64,000 nucleotides of DNA from Strongylocentrotus purpuratus. Taxonomy: Eukaryota; Echinodermata; Echinoidea; Camarodonta; Strongylocentrotidae. The DNA lies in the NCBI RefSeq assembly GCF_000002235.5, contig NW_022145609.1, positions 7,945,163 to 8,009,162 of the forward strand. Direction: 5' to 3'. The notes beneath the pieces are model-generated. The model did not search any database. It was not told where the DNA came from and was given only the letters and a program-made list of their open reading frames with translations. Below are positions 13,201-25,200 of the stretch, piece after piece (the first letter of the stretch is position 1; each line of letters begins with the position of its first letter). The position numbers and the translations under genes are program-made.

Positions 13201-16200
13201 GACGATTCGTTGTACCGTTTGCGACTCGTCTAAATGAAGTTTTCCCCTTCCGCGCAAAGCGCGGAATTTTTTGGCGTTTCATTATAATATAGAGAAAGCA
13301 GACGATTCGTTGTACCGTTGTTGACTCTTAATCCTTGTTTGAATTCAGTTTCCCCCGATAATTTTAAACCTCCGAATTCTTTAGCTGATATTATAGGAAA
13401 GTAAAACTTAAAGAAAATACAAGTATTGTAGTAGTAGTCTCTCTCGAAGTCGTTGCAGCGGATAAAAAGTCACAGTTCGTAGGGAAAAAAACTTGTCGGC
13501 CGACCGACAATATACATCTCATCGACTTCAAAATTCTGCATTGATATAGTACACGAGGATCGAGCAAGAATACCGACACAGCTTACCCGACACAGCAACA
13601 TATTTTCCCGTGTCTTTCTTGCTCCCTCGACGAGACGACTCCACCCAACCCCTCTCTCTTTTACTCCCACTCCTCCTCTCTTCGGCTCTTACCGACCCTC
13701 TCTCTACTCTCTTTCATCCCCCGTTTCTTTTTTCCCTTTTCTCTTTTTTCTTCTTTTTTCCTTCTCTTTCTTTTCCTTTCTTTCCTCTCCTCCCTCTTTT
13801 TCTTTTTTCTCTTTCTTTCTTCTCTTTTCTTCCCTTTCCTTTCTTTCCTTTCTTTTCCTTTTTTTTTTTCCCTTTTTTTTCTTCTTTTCTTTCCCTTTCC
13901 CTCTCTTTTTCCCCCTCCCCCTTTTCTCTTTTTTCCCGACGGCAGCGCTATTTTACCGACAATATCCTGACAGGTGGGGGGGGGGGTGTCGCATCCCATC
14001 CCCCCCCCCCCCCTTTGGAGACGCCCCTGACTGTGACATTGTATCCTTGTATATTGTGTTCTTTGCGCGTTAATGCCGCGACTGAGACCAAAAGTCCGTT
14101 GACGTATACATAGACCGCGACCACTCTACTTTTAGTGTGTGTAAAGGTGTATGCATTAACAAAATATGCCCGCCTAATGCTATTTCTTTGCAGTGATATT
14201 GCTGTCTAAGTAATCAGTGTTGGAATGGCTTCTAGAGCCCACACCATTCATTGTTTTTTCATATTTATACTTTCCATTACAGGGAAACCCAGATGAGCAA
14301 ATCCGCTTGAAATTCGATGCCTTAGACATGGAACCTTTTGACACCTCGTCTAAAAAGTGCTTGGATTACATTAACATCAGAGCAGGCGGTAATTTGTATT
14401 ATGAAGGAACAGATTTTTGCGGGAATACACTGCCTCCAGAAATAATAGCTGACGAGATCATATTAAGCTTCCACTCTGACGAAACGAATACCAACAAAGG
14501 ATTCCATGGAACATACACCAGAGAGAAAATATCAGGTAATCCGGTAGCACTCCCTAATGTTTTACCTCACTATGATTAGATGGTAGATTGCCGAATCTTT
14601 ACGGCGAGATAACGAGATAATTTAGGAAAGTTTAGAAGACGAGAAGACGAGTTGTTGGAACTCGGCAAGTTGACTTGTTTATAGGACAAGAAGGACCTGT
14701 TTAGGACGAGAAGACATAATGCCACATGGCAGAATCCTCGATAAAGTCGTCCAAAATGGGAGGAGAAAGGGGACATTTTTATTTTTTCACCCCCGGCTAA
14801 AGCTTTCTTAGATTTGGGGTAGTGGTTAGGGTCATCTCGTACATTATTAATATTACGCTGACAAGCAAACAGAAATATGGTGTCAAATTATACTGGGGTA
14901 TTAACCCTCCCCCCCCCCCCCCCCACCCCTGCCCCCACAAAAAAAAAAAATAAATAGATATATACAATAACTAGACTTTAATTCGTCACTTAGACGAATT
15001 AGGTGATACGTATGCTAATGGTTTACATAACGAAGAATGCATTACACGATATCATATTATTTTGTAACATGCTTCTCCCATTATGATGTATCCATATGTC
15101 CAGTTTAAATTGTGTCCCCTTGATCATTTTTTTATCTAGGGAAGATAGATTGAGACAATATGATCATTGACCCTGTGCAGTAACAAGTTACACCTTTGAC
15201 TCTAATTTATATCATGAAGAACACATTTTTACGATTTTTTATCTTATTCAAAGAAATGAAAATGTAATTGATAAATGATTATCATGATGATAATGATCAT
15301 GATAACGATCATGACGTGATCCTGGTATCTTATTTAAAAAATGAGGGGTGATTTAGATAGCATATAGTCTCAGCTACAACATATTAAAAAAAATCAACAA
15401 AATCCAAGCAGAAATAACGACGATATTGCTCGCAAAAGACAGGAATGTAGAATCCAGATTTGAGAAAAAGTCATCTCCTATATAGGGATTACACGCAAAA
15501 AGTAATGGATTAAGTGAAAATAGGGTAATAATAAAGTTTATATGGTTGTGTGCGCGTTTTTTTGCAAAAAGCTTAAAATGGCCTGAAACGTATCCAAAAT
15601 GAATTTGAAACGATTTTGAGCATTTTGAAATTTTGCGCACGCGCTAACTCGCGGACGTACGCATGCGCGCGCATTTTTTGACCTGAAATTGACCGGAGGC
15701 GGACGGATATTGACCTTGATCACGATAAATATGAATGAGAAATAACTTTCCATTATGAAGATAAGGTCATGAGTTGATTTTCACAAAATGGCGCCTAGAT
15801 GACGTTCATGATGACCATAAGTCACTGAAAAGTCACGCAGTTCTAAGTTAGACTGGGATCCATCATCATAGCAAGTTTCATGACAATGGGTTTATCCATT
15901 CTTGAGATTTCTTGCGAACAAATTCGCGGAAGAATAATAAAAAATAAGAAAGAAAATCTTGATGAAATAAAATAGTTGATACGTATACTTCGTACATATC
16001 ACCTAATAAAGAAAATCTTGACGAAATCAATAGGTTATACGTATACTTCGTACGTATCACCTAATAAAGAAAATCTTGACGAAATCAATAGGTGATACGT
16101 AGACTTCGTACGTATGACCTAACAACTAGCACAACTTGTCTCGACCAAGCCACAAAACGGCTTTTTATCATATTTCAACATTTTATGATCACTTTTTAAA

Positions 16201-19200
16201 ACAATCAATCAATCATGTTATAATGTTAATATAAAGTTAAAAAACAATAATCGGGAGGGAAAAAACCCCACTGAAAAGCTGTTCGCGTTGTAATTCGTCT
16301 TCCTTCGTTATAAAAAGACGAAATACAGTCCTTGGTACAAGCTCGCTGATTGGCTGTTTATTTACTTGGGGCGCCATTGAGATGCAGGTGGGGGGGGGGG
16401 CCATTACCCCCCCCCCCCCCCCCCCACTGAACGATTTTTCGGCCGGCGCGATTTTCAAATTTTCGGGAGCAAAAAAAAAAAAATTAGGCCCCCTCCCCTG
16501 AGAAATCCTGGATCCGTGCCTGATTGAGAACGCCTGTAGATTTAGCCAGAAACCTTTCTGGATTTCAGTTCCTCGGCGGTCACCCCACTGTTACTATAGT
16601 AGCTTCTCGATGTTGCACACGAACCGCAGATTCTCCGTCCGCGTTGAGCTCGCGAAAACTTCCTAATGTTTGTCAAACCTGGCAACAACTAATGTATGCA
16701 GTTTGGATTCAGTTTATTAAAATATTATTATTCTTATCAGGTGAATTAAAGAGTTTGTATCGAGGCACTAATTCACAAAGATTATGCTTTAAATTTGGTT
16801 ACATATACGAAAATTGCCTATTGCTTAATCAGGACAGACCCAGGAAATTGAAAGGGGGCACAATGCAGAGGAAATGAAACACAGGTACTTAGGGTATGAC
16901 ATTTTGGTTTCAAAGACACCTGCCATTTGTGACCACCCGCCCCACCCCCATGAAAAAACACAAGATGATTGTCATCCACTGTAAGCTGGTCTATTATCGG
17001 AACATTGTCAACTGATGAATAGAACGTTAGATTTTTAAAAAGTCAAAATATACTTTGGAAAACTTATAATCCATTAATCAATTAAACCGCATTTCCCATT
17101 CAACGGTTGAAAAATAAAATTGTCCATTTGACGACCAAATCTTACATTTTGCTTTACATTGTCACGCATTAACTCTCAGCCTTGGGCCTTGAGAGTTATG
17201 TCATCCCAGATTCAAGTCTGACAGCTTCCAGTGAATTTAATGCTGACCATGGTGCAAAGAGAGGTCGTCTTAACCTGGCCAGAGTCGGGGATCTGCGTGG
17301 AGGCTGGAATCCAATGGACAACGATGCAAACCCGTGGATCCAGGTAAGAAAATATTTCTTAAGGTTAATTCAGACACAAAACTTATAGGAAAACCTTAGT
17401 TCTATGGCATGGGTTTATTTCCCACTGCTGCCACCGTATCAGTAATGAAAAGATCAATAGTCACTTTTTATGCCTCCGTTACGAAGTAGCCGGAGGCATT
17501 ATGTTTTCGGGTTGTCCGTCCGTCCGTCCGTACGTCCCGTTTTCGTGATCGCGTTATCTGAAGAACCGATTGATGGATTCCTGCCAAACTTTGGTCATGT
17601 ATGTATCTTGCAGAGCCGATGAACTGATTAGATTTTGGGGTCACAAAGTCAAAGGTCAAAGGTCACAGGGCTCATTATGTATGCAAAAACAGCTCGTGAT
17701 CGCGTTATCTCAAGAACCGATTTTTGGATTCCTGCCAAACTTAGGTCATGTATGTTACTTGCAGAGCCGATGAACTGATTAGATTTTGGGGTCATGAGGT
17801 CAAGGTCAATCGTCATCGGGCTCATTATGTATGCAAAAATAGCTTGTGATCGTATTATCATTAGAACAGATTGATGGATTCCTGCTAAACTTAGATCATG
17901 TATGTATCTTGCAGAGCCGATGAACTGAGTAGATTCTTGGTTCATAAGGTCAAAGGTCACGGGCTCATTTTGTATGCAAAAATAGCTTGTGATCGTATTA
18001 TCATTAGAACAGATTTATGGATTCCTGCCAAACTTAGATCATGTATGTATATTGCAGAGCCGATGAACTGATTAGATTCTTGGGTATTCAGGACAAAGGT
18101 CAAACGTCATGGGCTCATTATGTATGCAAAATTAGCTTGTAAAAGCATTCTCATTAGAACTGACAGATGGATTACTATTTAACTCAGGACATCTTGCAGA
18201 GCCAATGAACTGAGTAGATTTTAGGGTCATGAGGTCAAAGATTTAAGGGTCATATATGTATATGAGAAATTGCTTGTAATCACGATATTCTGAGAACCTG
18301 TTAATGGATTACAATAAAACTTGAATTTGAAAAATTTCTTCTGTTTTGGTTTGTAAACCTGCTCTATGACGGAGGCATCATTTTTGACTGCGCGCAGTCG
18401 AAGTTCCATCTAGTTTAGGCCATAGTTTAATTTGTATCCATACACTGCCACAATGCCTGTAATAAGAGTCAACAGTCAGTTCTATTGCATATGGGTTTAT
18501 ATCCAACCGCTGCCACCATGTTAGTAATGAAAGAGTCACCAGTCATTTCTATGGCACCATTCACTAACACTTACAGTACTAAAATTGTTTTTATTAGCCA
18601 TTTTTTGAGGTGACCTATGGGCTCGTGGATTTTTGTCTCCTGTCTTTAGCTATAAGATTGCTAGAGTTAAATGATTATTCACATCCAAGTGAGCACTTGT
18701 TTCATTTTAAGGACGTTAATATTATTGTTCGATATTACTCGGAAATGAGACCGTTAATTACAGCAACAGTATGATGAATTTCTAATTTAAATATTGACCT
18801 TGGAGGAGCAGTGCCGTATGAAAGCGAGGTTATACCATTAATATGTACAAAGAAAGTATAGCCGTTATTATCATTTTTGTATAATCATACAGATTTGACA
18901 CATTTTGGACCCTGCTCATTGGTTAAAAGTTTTGTAAAAGTTTTATCATGGAGATAACAATATTAGATGATTATAAGGATGAACATCAAGAATTCTTCCT
19001 CCGATTCTTGTATTTCTCCAAGGTGGATCTTCTGGACCTTTACCGTATCATTTCAGTTGCGACTCAAGGGCGACAAGATCTTGACCAGTGGGTTAATAGC
19101 TACAAGCTTGCTTGGAGTACTGATGGCACGACCTTTCGCACAGTGCAGGACATTCCCGGGCCAGGAGCTGACAAGGTAAGTTTTTTCTCTGATTATTCTT

Positions 19201-22200
19201 CTTTTTTCCTATTTTTTACACAAAGTATAAGAGGAGAAAATTATTAGGTAAGATTAATTTTTTTTCTATATTTCTAAATATATTAGAGCAAGAAATGAAA
19301 AGATTCAATGCATTTCATTTGTTTTCTTTCCTATTCATAGGTCTCTAAAACTAGAAATTGATGTCATCAGAACATGAATCCAAAAAGAAACAAAGGAAGG
19401 GGACTGCAAATGCAAAACTATTCTTTGATGAGCATGCTACATCAGATTCTCTTTGGTCCGATCGCAATTAAATACAGAATCATTTGAAACATAATTATTT
19501 AAAACGTGGATCGGTTTTCCTTTATTATTAAAGATCTTCATCGGTAATGTTGACCGCAACACCATCATGACCAACACTCTGCCTGTGTCCCAGGTTTGCC
19601 GCTATTTCCGCTTGATGCCTGTCAGCTGGTATAAACACATTAGTGTTCGTATGGAGATATATGGATATGGTGAAGGCCCTGTCACAGGTCAGTATGAAAA
19701 CTAGTGATACTCCAACATGTTTTGCTCCATCTTCAATTTTTCCGGCGACAATTGCTCTGGGATTTTTTTAACCAATGATGTAGGCAACGTGCTATGGTTA
19801 TGATTGGGTTTTAAGTTAGGTTCGGAGTTAGGGTTAGGTATAGTCCTTGGTCAAGGATTGACATTAAAATTTCGGTAAGCATATAATATGAGGCATTTGG
19901 TGTGGAGGGTTGTTGTACAAAACAATAGTTGTATAGAAGGCAATTATTCTTTTTAGAGAGGGTTGGGTTTGATCTTTGAAGGATCTCTTTGCATGTACCC
20001 GGTCCCCCGGGGTAAATATCTAGAATGTAGTTGTCCAGAGTTGACATTTTGTGACAGTGTGCAACTAGACACCTGCTAAAGGGATTTGGTAACATTGTTC
20101 AGATGGGAGAAATGGTGCTAAGGTAGCGACTTTAATGCTAGATGTACAATTAAAGATTATCTGAAAGCTTGAGTGACAATGGAGCATTATTAATGATAAT
20201 AATTGGGGAAAATTGATCTGATCGATTCCTTAATTCTCCCAACTATATTATTACAACTTAAAGATAAAGGTGAGTTCTGGTCATGCGATTGCATTGTGAA
20301 AGAAAAGGTGTGGAATGCGTCAGAAAAAGTTGATCACGTAGCATGTAAGTATTGATGTGTACTCCAAGGTTCTGGAGTCATCAAATTCATAACAAATTTG
20401 GCTCAGTCTTGGTAAAGTAACAAGCACACTACACAGAAAGATGTATATAAGACAACACAAATGGTGTCGGGGCTAGTACTACTTGATTTCTTTATCTTTC
20501 TATGCTCATTACTCAACCAGTATACATTTTCTTCCAAAATTGTTTGGCACATGACATTTATTTGTAATTTTGAACATTCAGTGTAAGTTTCATTAGATTC
20601 TGTGAGAATTGATTTTCTTTTTTTAACCAGAACTGGAGTTTATCTTTAATTACTCTTTAGCCGAATGCAAATCGTCGCAAAGCAATGAATTGGCTTTATA
20701 TACCATTCCAGACATTCAAGTGTTGAAAGATTTTTTAAAGCCCGTCCTATGTCTTCATTTCATGGAAAAATAGTTGATAAAATTCAAAAATAGTTTGGAG
20801 AATTTACTTTTAGTGGGTATCGCACAGCGGCAGTGACAACTTAAAAACAAACAAACATAAATATCTTTGGGGTTTGAGAATTTTTATCAGGATTTGTTTG
20901 CATGTTAGAGGGTAAATACAGTAGAAGAAATATAATACGTAATATTTCATGTAAAAACTACGCAATTTTTTCGTCAACCTTCAACAATGTTACAGAGTCA
21001 CTTTGAGTTCAGGTTAACACAGGGTCTATTATCCTAGACATGTGATGGGGTGGGGGTAGGGGTACAATGTCCTAGGAGGTATAAATCCTATGGAGATAGA
21101 TGTCCAGGGGGGAATAGTCCTAGGGATATTGACTTAGGGGTTGGCAGAGTGGGGTATTCATGTCCAAGGGTGCATTCTCTTAGTGGGTAGGTTTCCAGTG
21201 GATGGTAGTTGGAGTGGTTCTTGTGTGAATGTAGAACTATCATTTCCAAGATAAAAAATTGAACTACTGTCAATCATAGCCGTATTCTACGCGTGCAAAA
21301 TCGAGAATCTACTATAGTAACAGCGGGGCAACCGCTGAGGTACTGAAATCCAGAACGGGTTTTGGCCGAATCTACGGGCGCTCTCAATGACGCCCCCAAG
21401 GAATCAAGTGCTTCGATACAAACCAATTCAATTACCCCGATAAGAATAATAGTATTTTCAATAGACAGAATCCAATCTGCATACATTAGTTGTTGCTACA
21501 CTTAAAACCTGCAGTTTGCATTCTGACTATTGAAAGACTATTATTCATTATATCAGGTGAATGAAAGAATTTGTATTGCGGAACTTCACTATAAGACTTA
21601 ATGTATTGTTACGGCCAGTGGCGTACCTGGGGTACTCCGTCAGGGGGGGCAAGCGACCGAAACAAACAAAAAAGGCGATGCTAATTTTCACTTCTGGCGA
21701 GCGAGCGAGCAAAAAAAAATATAAATATATATAAACTGGTATTGTTGCAAGTTGGGGTGGGAACATTTACTTGTTAGCGACGTTAATTTCATTTTCTTGC
21801 AAACGAGCGTAGCGAGCAAGAAAAAAATCACTCCTTTTTTAATAATTGCCACTTAAATTTGGTTCAATTGTCCCATGCAGGGTGCGGGAACAATATTGTG
21901 TTTAGGGTGATTTCATACCCATTTTAGCTAGCGAGCCTAAATACATCTTTCTCTCAATGAATTGCTATATAAAATTTGTTTCATTGTTGCAGGTCGGGGG
22001 CGGGCACAATCGTGTTTAAGGCAATGTCAATCCCATTTTGGCGGGCAGGCAACCCCCTACATTTCTCTTTTTAATGATATTGTAGCAGGTTAGTGGTGGG
22101 CACATAATTCCACGAGCTAGCGAGCGTAGCGAGCGAGCGAAAAAAATCACTTCTCGTTTATAGGGAAAATATGGTACATAAAACTTAGGTTCATTGTTCC

Positions 22201-25200
22201 ATGTCAGGGACGTGATTATTAAAAGCGGTGTTATTTCTATTTTGGCGAGCGAGCGTAGCGAGCGAGCAAAAAAATCACTTCTCTTTTGTAGGGAAATTAT
22301 GGAACATAAACTTGGGTTCATTGTTCCATGTCAGGGACGTGATTATTAAAATCGGTGTTATTTCTATTTTGGCGAGCGAGCGTAGCGAGCGAGCAAAAAA
22401 ATCACTTCTCTTTTATAGGGAAAATATGGTACATAAACTTTGGTTCATTGTTCCATGTCACGGACGTGATTATTAAAAGCGGTGTTATTTCTGTTTTGGC
22501 GAGCGAGCGTAGCGAGCGAGCAAAATTTTTGTAATGATAATTGGTTCATAAATTTCAGATTTTTTTTGTTGCAGGGCAGGGCTTACACAATCATGTCTAA
22601 GGTGATGTTAATTCCGTTTTGGCGAGCACGAGCACACCAAAACTTCTTTGAATAACGTTTGGTACATAATTATTAACTGGTTGTTGCAGGTTGGGGCGGG
22701 CACGTTAGCGGTGTCAATTCCATTTTGGCGAGCGAGCATAGCGAGCAAGCAAAAAAAAAATTCTCTTTTAATAGAAATGAATGAATAAAATAGTTTTTAT
22801 TGGTGCAGGTCAGAATGGACGCAATCGTGTTTAACGCGATTCAATTCCTTTTTGGCGAGAGGGCGTAAAAACTCTTCCATTTTTAATGATATTGTTGCAG
22901 GTCAAGGGTGGGCACAATTGTTTCCAAAGCAATATCTATTCATTTTATTCGCGAGCAAGTGTAGCGAGCGAGAAAAATGAATTACTCTCTTTTAGTAACA
23001 TTTGGTACACACACTGTGTGTTATTGTTGCCATGGTTGCAGGTAGGGGCCCGTCGGGGCAGGCACAATTGTATTCTAGGCAATGCTAATCCTTTTCTTTT
23101 TTCAGGGGGACGAGCAAGTGAAAACATTTAATACAAAATAGGCTAGCAAGCAGTTCGCGCCAGCGAAGAGTTTCGAATTTGTTATATCACTTATATTTTC
23201 CTATTTTCATTTGTCTAAATTTTTCAGGGCCGTATGCGGAATATTTTTCTGGTGGGGGAGGGGGAAAGATGCGTTAAAAGTTTTCGAAGAATCTCAAAAG
23301 CAAAAGGAGTGAAGGGAGTTCGAGCGACCGAACTGGTCATGAGGGTACTTTTGCATTTTCAAAAGTAGAATTGAAGGATTTGGTATAGGCCTACACTACA
23401 TTTACAGGAAAAAAAACTGTACGTTTTCAAAATATCTGGGGTCAACTGCCCCCCCCCCCCCCTGGTGCGTACGGCCATGGTTTTTTTTTTTTTTTTTTAA
23501 TTTCCCCATTTTTTTCCTTTCCTTTTCTTTTCCCTTTTTCTTCCTTTTCTCTTCTTCTTCCTTTTTTCTTTCCTTTTCCTTTTTTTCCTTTTTTCTCTTT
23601 CTTTCCTTTTTTTCTTCCCTTTTCTTTTTTTCTTTTTCTTTCCTTTCCTTTTTTTCTTTTCTTTCCCCTTTTTCTTTTTTTCCCCTGGAGCCCGTCAGGG
23701 GGGGCACTCTGCCCCCCCTGCCCCCCCCCATAGGTACGCCAGTGGTTACGGCCCTCCATCCTAGAACGGGTCCTGGATGCTGGAGGGCTGGCCTGTCCCT
23801 TGCCTCTATCACCGTCATCTGACGAAGAATTTGCCATCCTGAATAATGCGAGCGGTTTCTATTTGGCTTGTAGTTTAAAGGCCCTGACGTGGCTCCGTTT
23901 TCCCAAAGTATATGAGTGTGGAGATGAGAGGTGTTTTGGATAGGTGGATGTGTATTCTCTATGAGAGGGTTGTATTACATCAGTCTATGGAGACTCAGCT
24001 TATTACACGTTATGAAACGATGGATTGTTTAACTGTATACTTTATTAATACAAACATAAGTCAACTTCTCCAACACGTTATCATAGTTAACACCGACACC
24101 AATTACCTGGATTAATCTCAACAAGTAGTAAAGGCAGGTATTGCCTTTTGTAGGAACTCTATTTCTCGCTTCCAGTCCTTTTCCTTACTTTAGCTCAGCT
24201 GGAGCAAAGCGGAGAGTTCGCTATCTGTCCAAGACGAGAGCCAGCGTCGAATTGACGAAATATTAGCTGGTTACTGCAATTTATAGCATCTGAGACGCTC
24301 TGAGAGCTGCTTTACGCATGGTGCGTCCGTAATCGCGCTCTGAGCCCTTACGCCCCAAAAGCTTACTGCCCTCTACGTTTTCTGCAAGATAACTACCTGT
24401 AACGGGCTGGTCCGTTACAGTATTAAATGTGCTTACATTACGAAAATGGCCTATGCCCTGCCACGCAATACAGTACAAACGAGACGGGACTACACGACTA
24501 GTACAACTGGTCTCGACCAAGCCACGAAACGGCGTTTTATCATATTTCAGCATTTTATCATTACGTTTTAAAACAATCATGTTATTTCCATATTCATGTT
24601 GTTATATAGTTCAGAAACAATAATCGGGAAAAAACTCACTGAAGAGCTGTTCGCGTTGTAATTCGTCATCCTTCGTTATAAGACGGCGAGGTACCGTCCT
24701 TGGTACAAGCTTGCTGATTGGCTGTTTATTTACTTGGGGCGCCATTGAGAACGCCTGTAGATTTGGCCAAAAACCGTTCTGGATTTCAGTACCTCAGCGG
24801 TCACCCCACTGTTACTATAGAAGCTTCTCGATTTTGCACACGAACCGCAGATTTTCCGTCCGCGTTGAGCTCGCGAAAACTTCCTAATGTTTGTCAAACC
24901 TGGCAACAACTAATGTATGCAGTTTGTATTCGTCTATTGAAATACTATTATTCTTATCAGGTGAATGAAATAGTTTGTATCGAGGCACTTATTCACAAAG
25001 ACATATGCTTTAAATTTGGTTACATATACGATAATTACCTATTGCTTAATCAGGACAGACTCAGGAAATTGTCAAGGGGGCACAATGCAGAGAAAATGAA
25101 ACACAGGTACTTAGGGTATGACATTTTGGTTCCAAAGGAAGACACCTGCCATTTGTGACCACCCGCCCCACCCCCATAAAAAACACAAGATGATTGTCAT

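Larger units (their letters stand above)
11784..14029. mobile_element. hAT-ended element carrying the 110-bp satellite
   Basis: It starts CAGGGGCATCGTTAGACC and ends GGAGACGCCCCTG. The flanking 8-mers are ACAGTGAC (11776-11783) and ACTGTGAC (14030-14037), one mismatch. It encloses a truncated TTAA MITE (12119 to about 12325), ten satellite monomers and a polypyrimidine tract near its right end. The pairing of ends 2.2 kb apart is inferred from the TIR and TSD match. Confidence 0.65.
16123..24420 (+). repeat. Tandem genomic unit 1 (discoidin cassette plus flanks)
   Basis: First of three tandem segments with closely matching introns as well as exons. Compared with units 2 and 3 it carries extra DNA at 16384-16522, 17469-18414, 20262-20645 and 21607-24419. 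Without these it is close to unit 2 (about 4.1 kb) in size. Its left end is cut short relative to unit 2 and abuts the TIR element ending at 16122. Confidence 0.85.

Noticed and set aside
13610-14113. Open frames of 110-170 codons on both strands across C/T-rich DNA (also 23402-23837 and 45344-45867)
   Set aside because: They translate to Ser/Phe/Leu or Lys/Arg/Glu runs caused by polypyrimidine tracts, lack domains, and sit inside transposon ends.
21607-24419. A complete LTR retrotransposon at this site
   Set aside because: Only one LTR-like segment is present, interrupted by a hAT element. No gag or pol sequence is seen.
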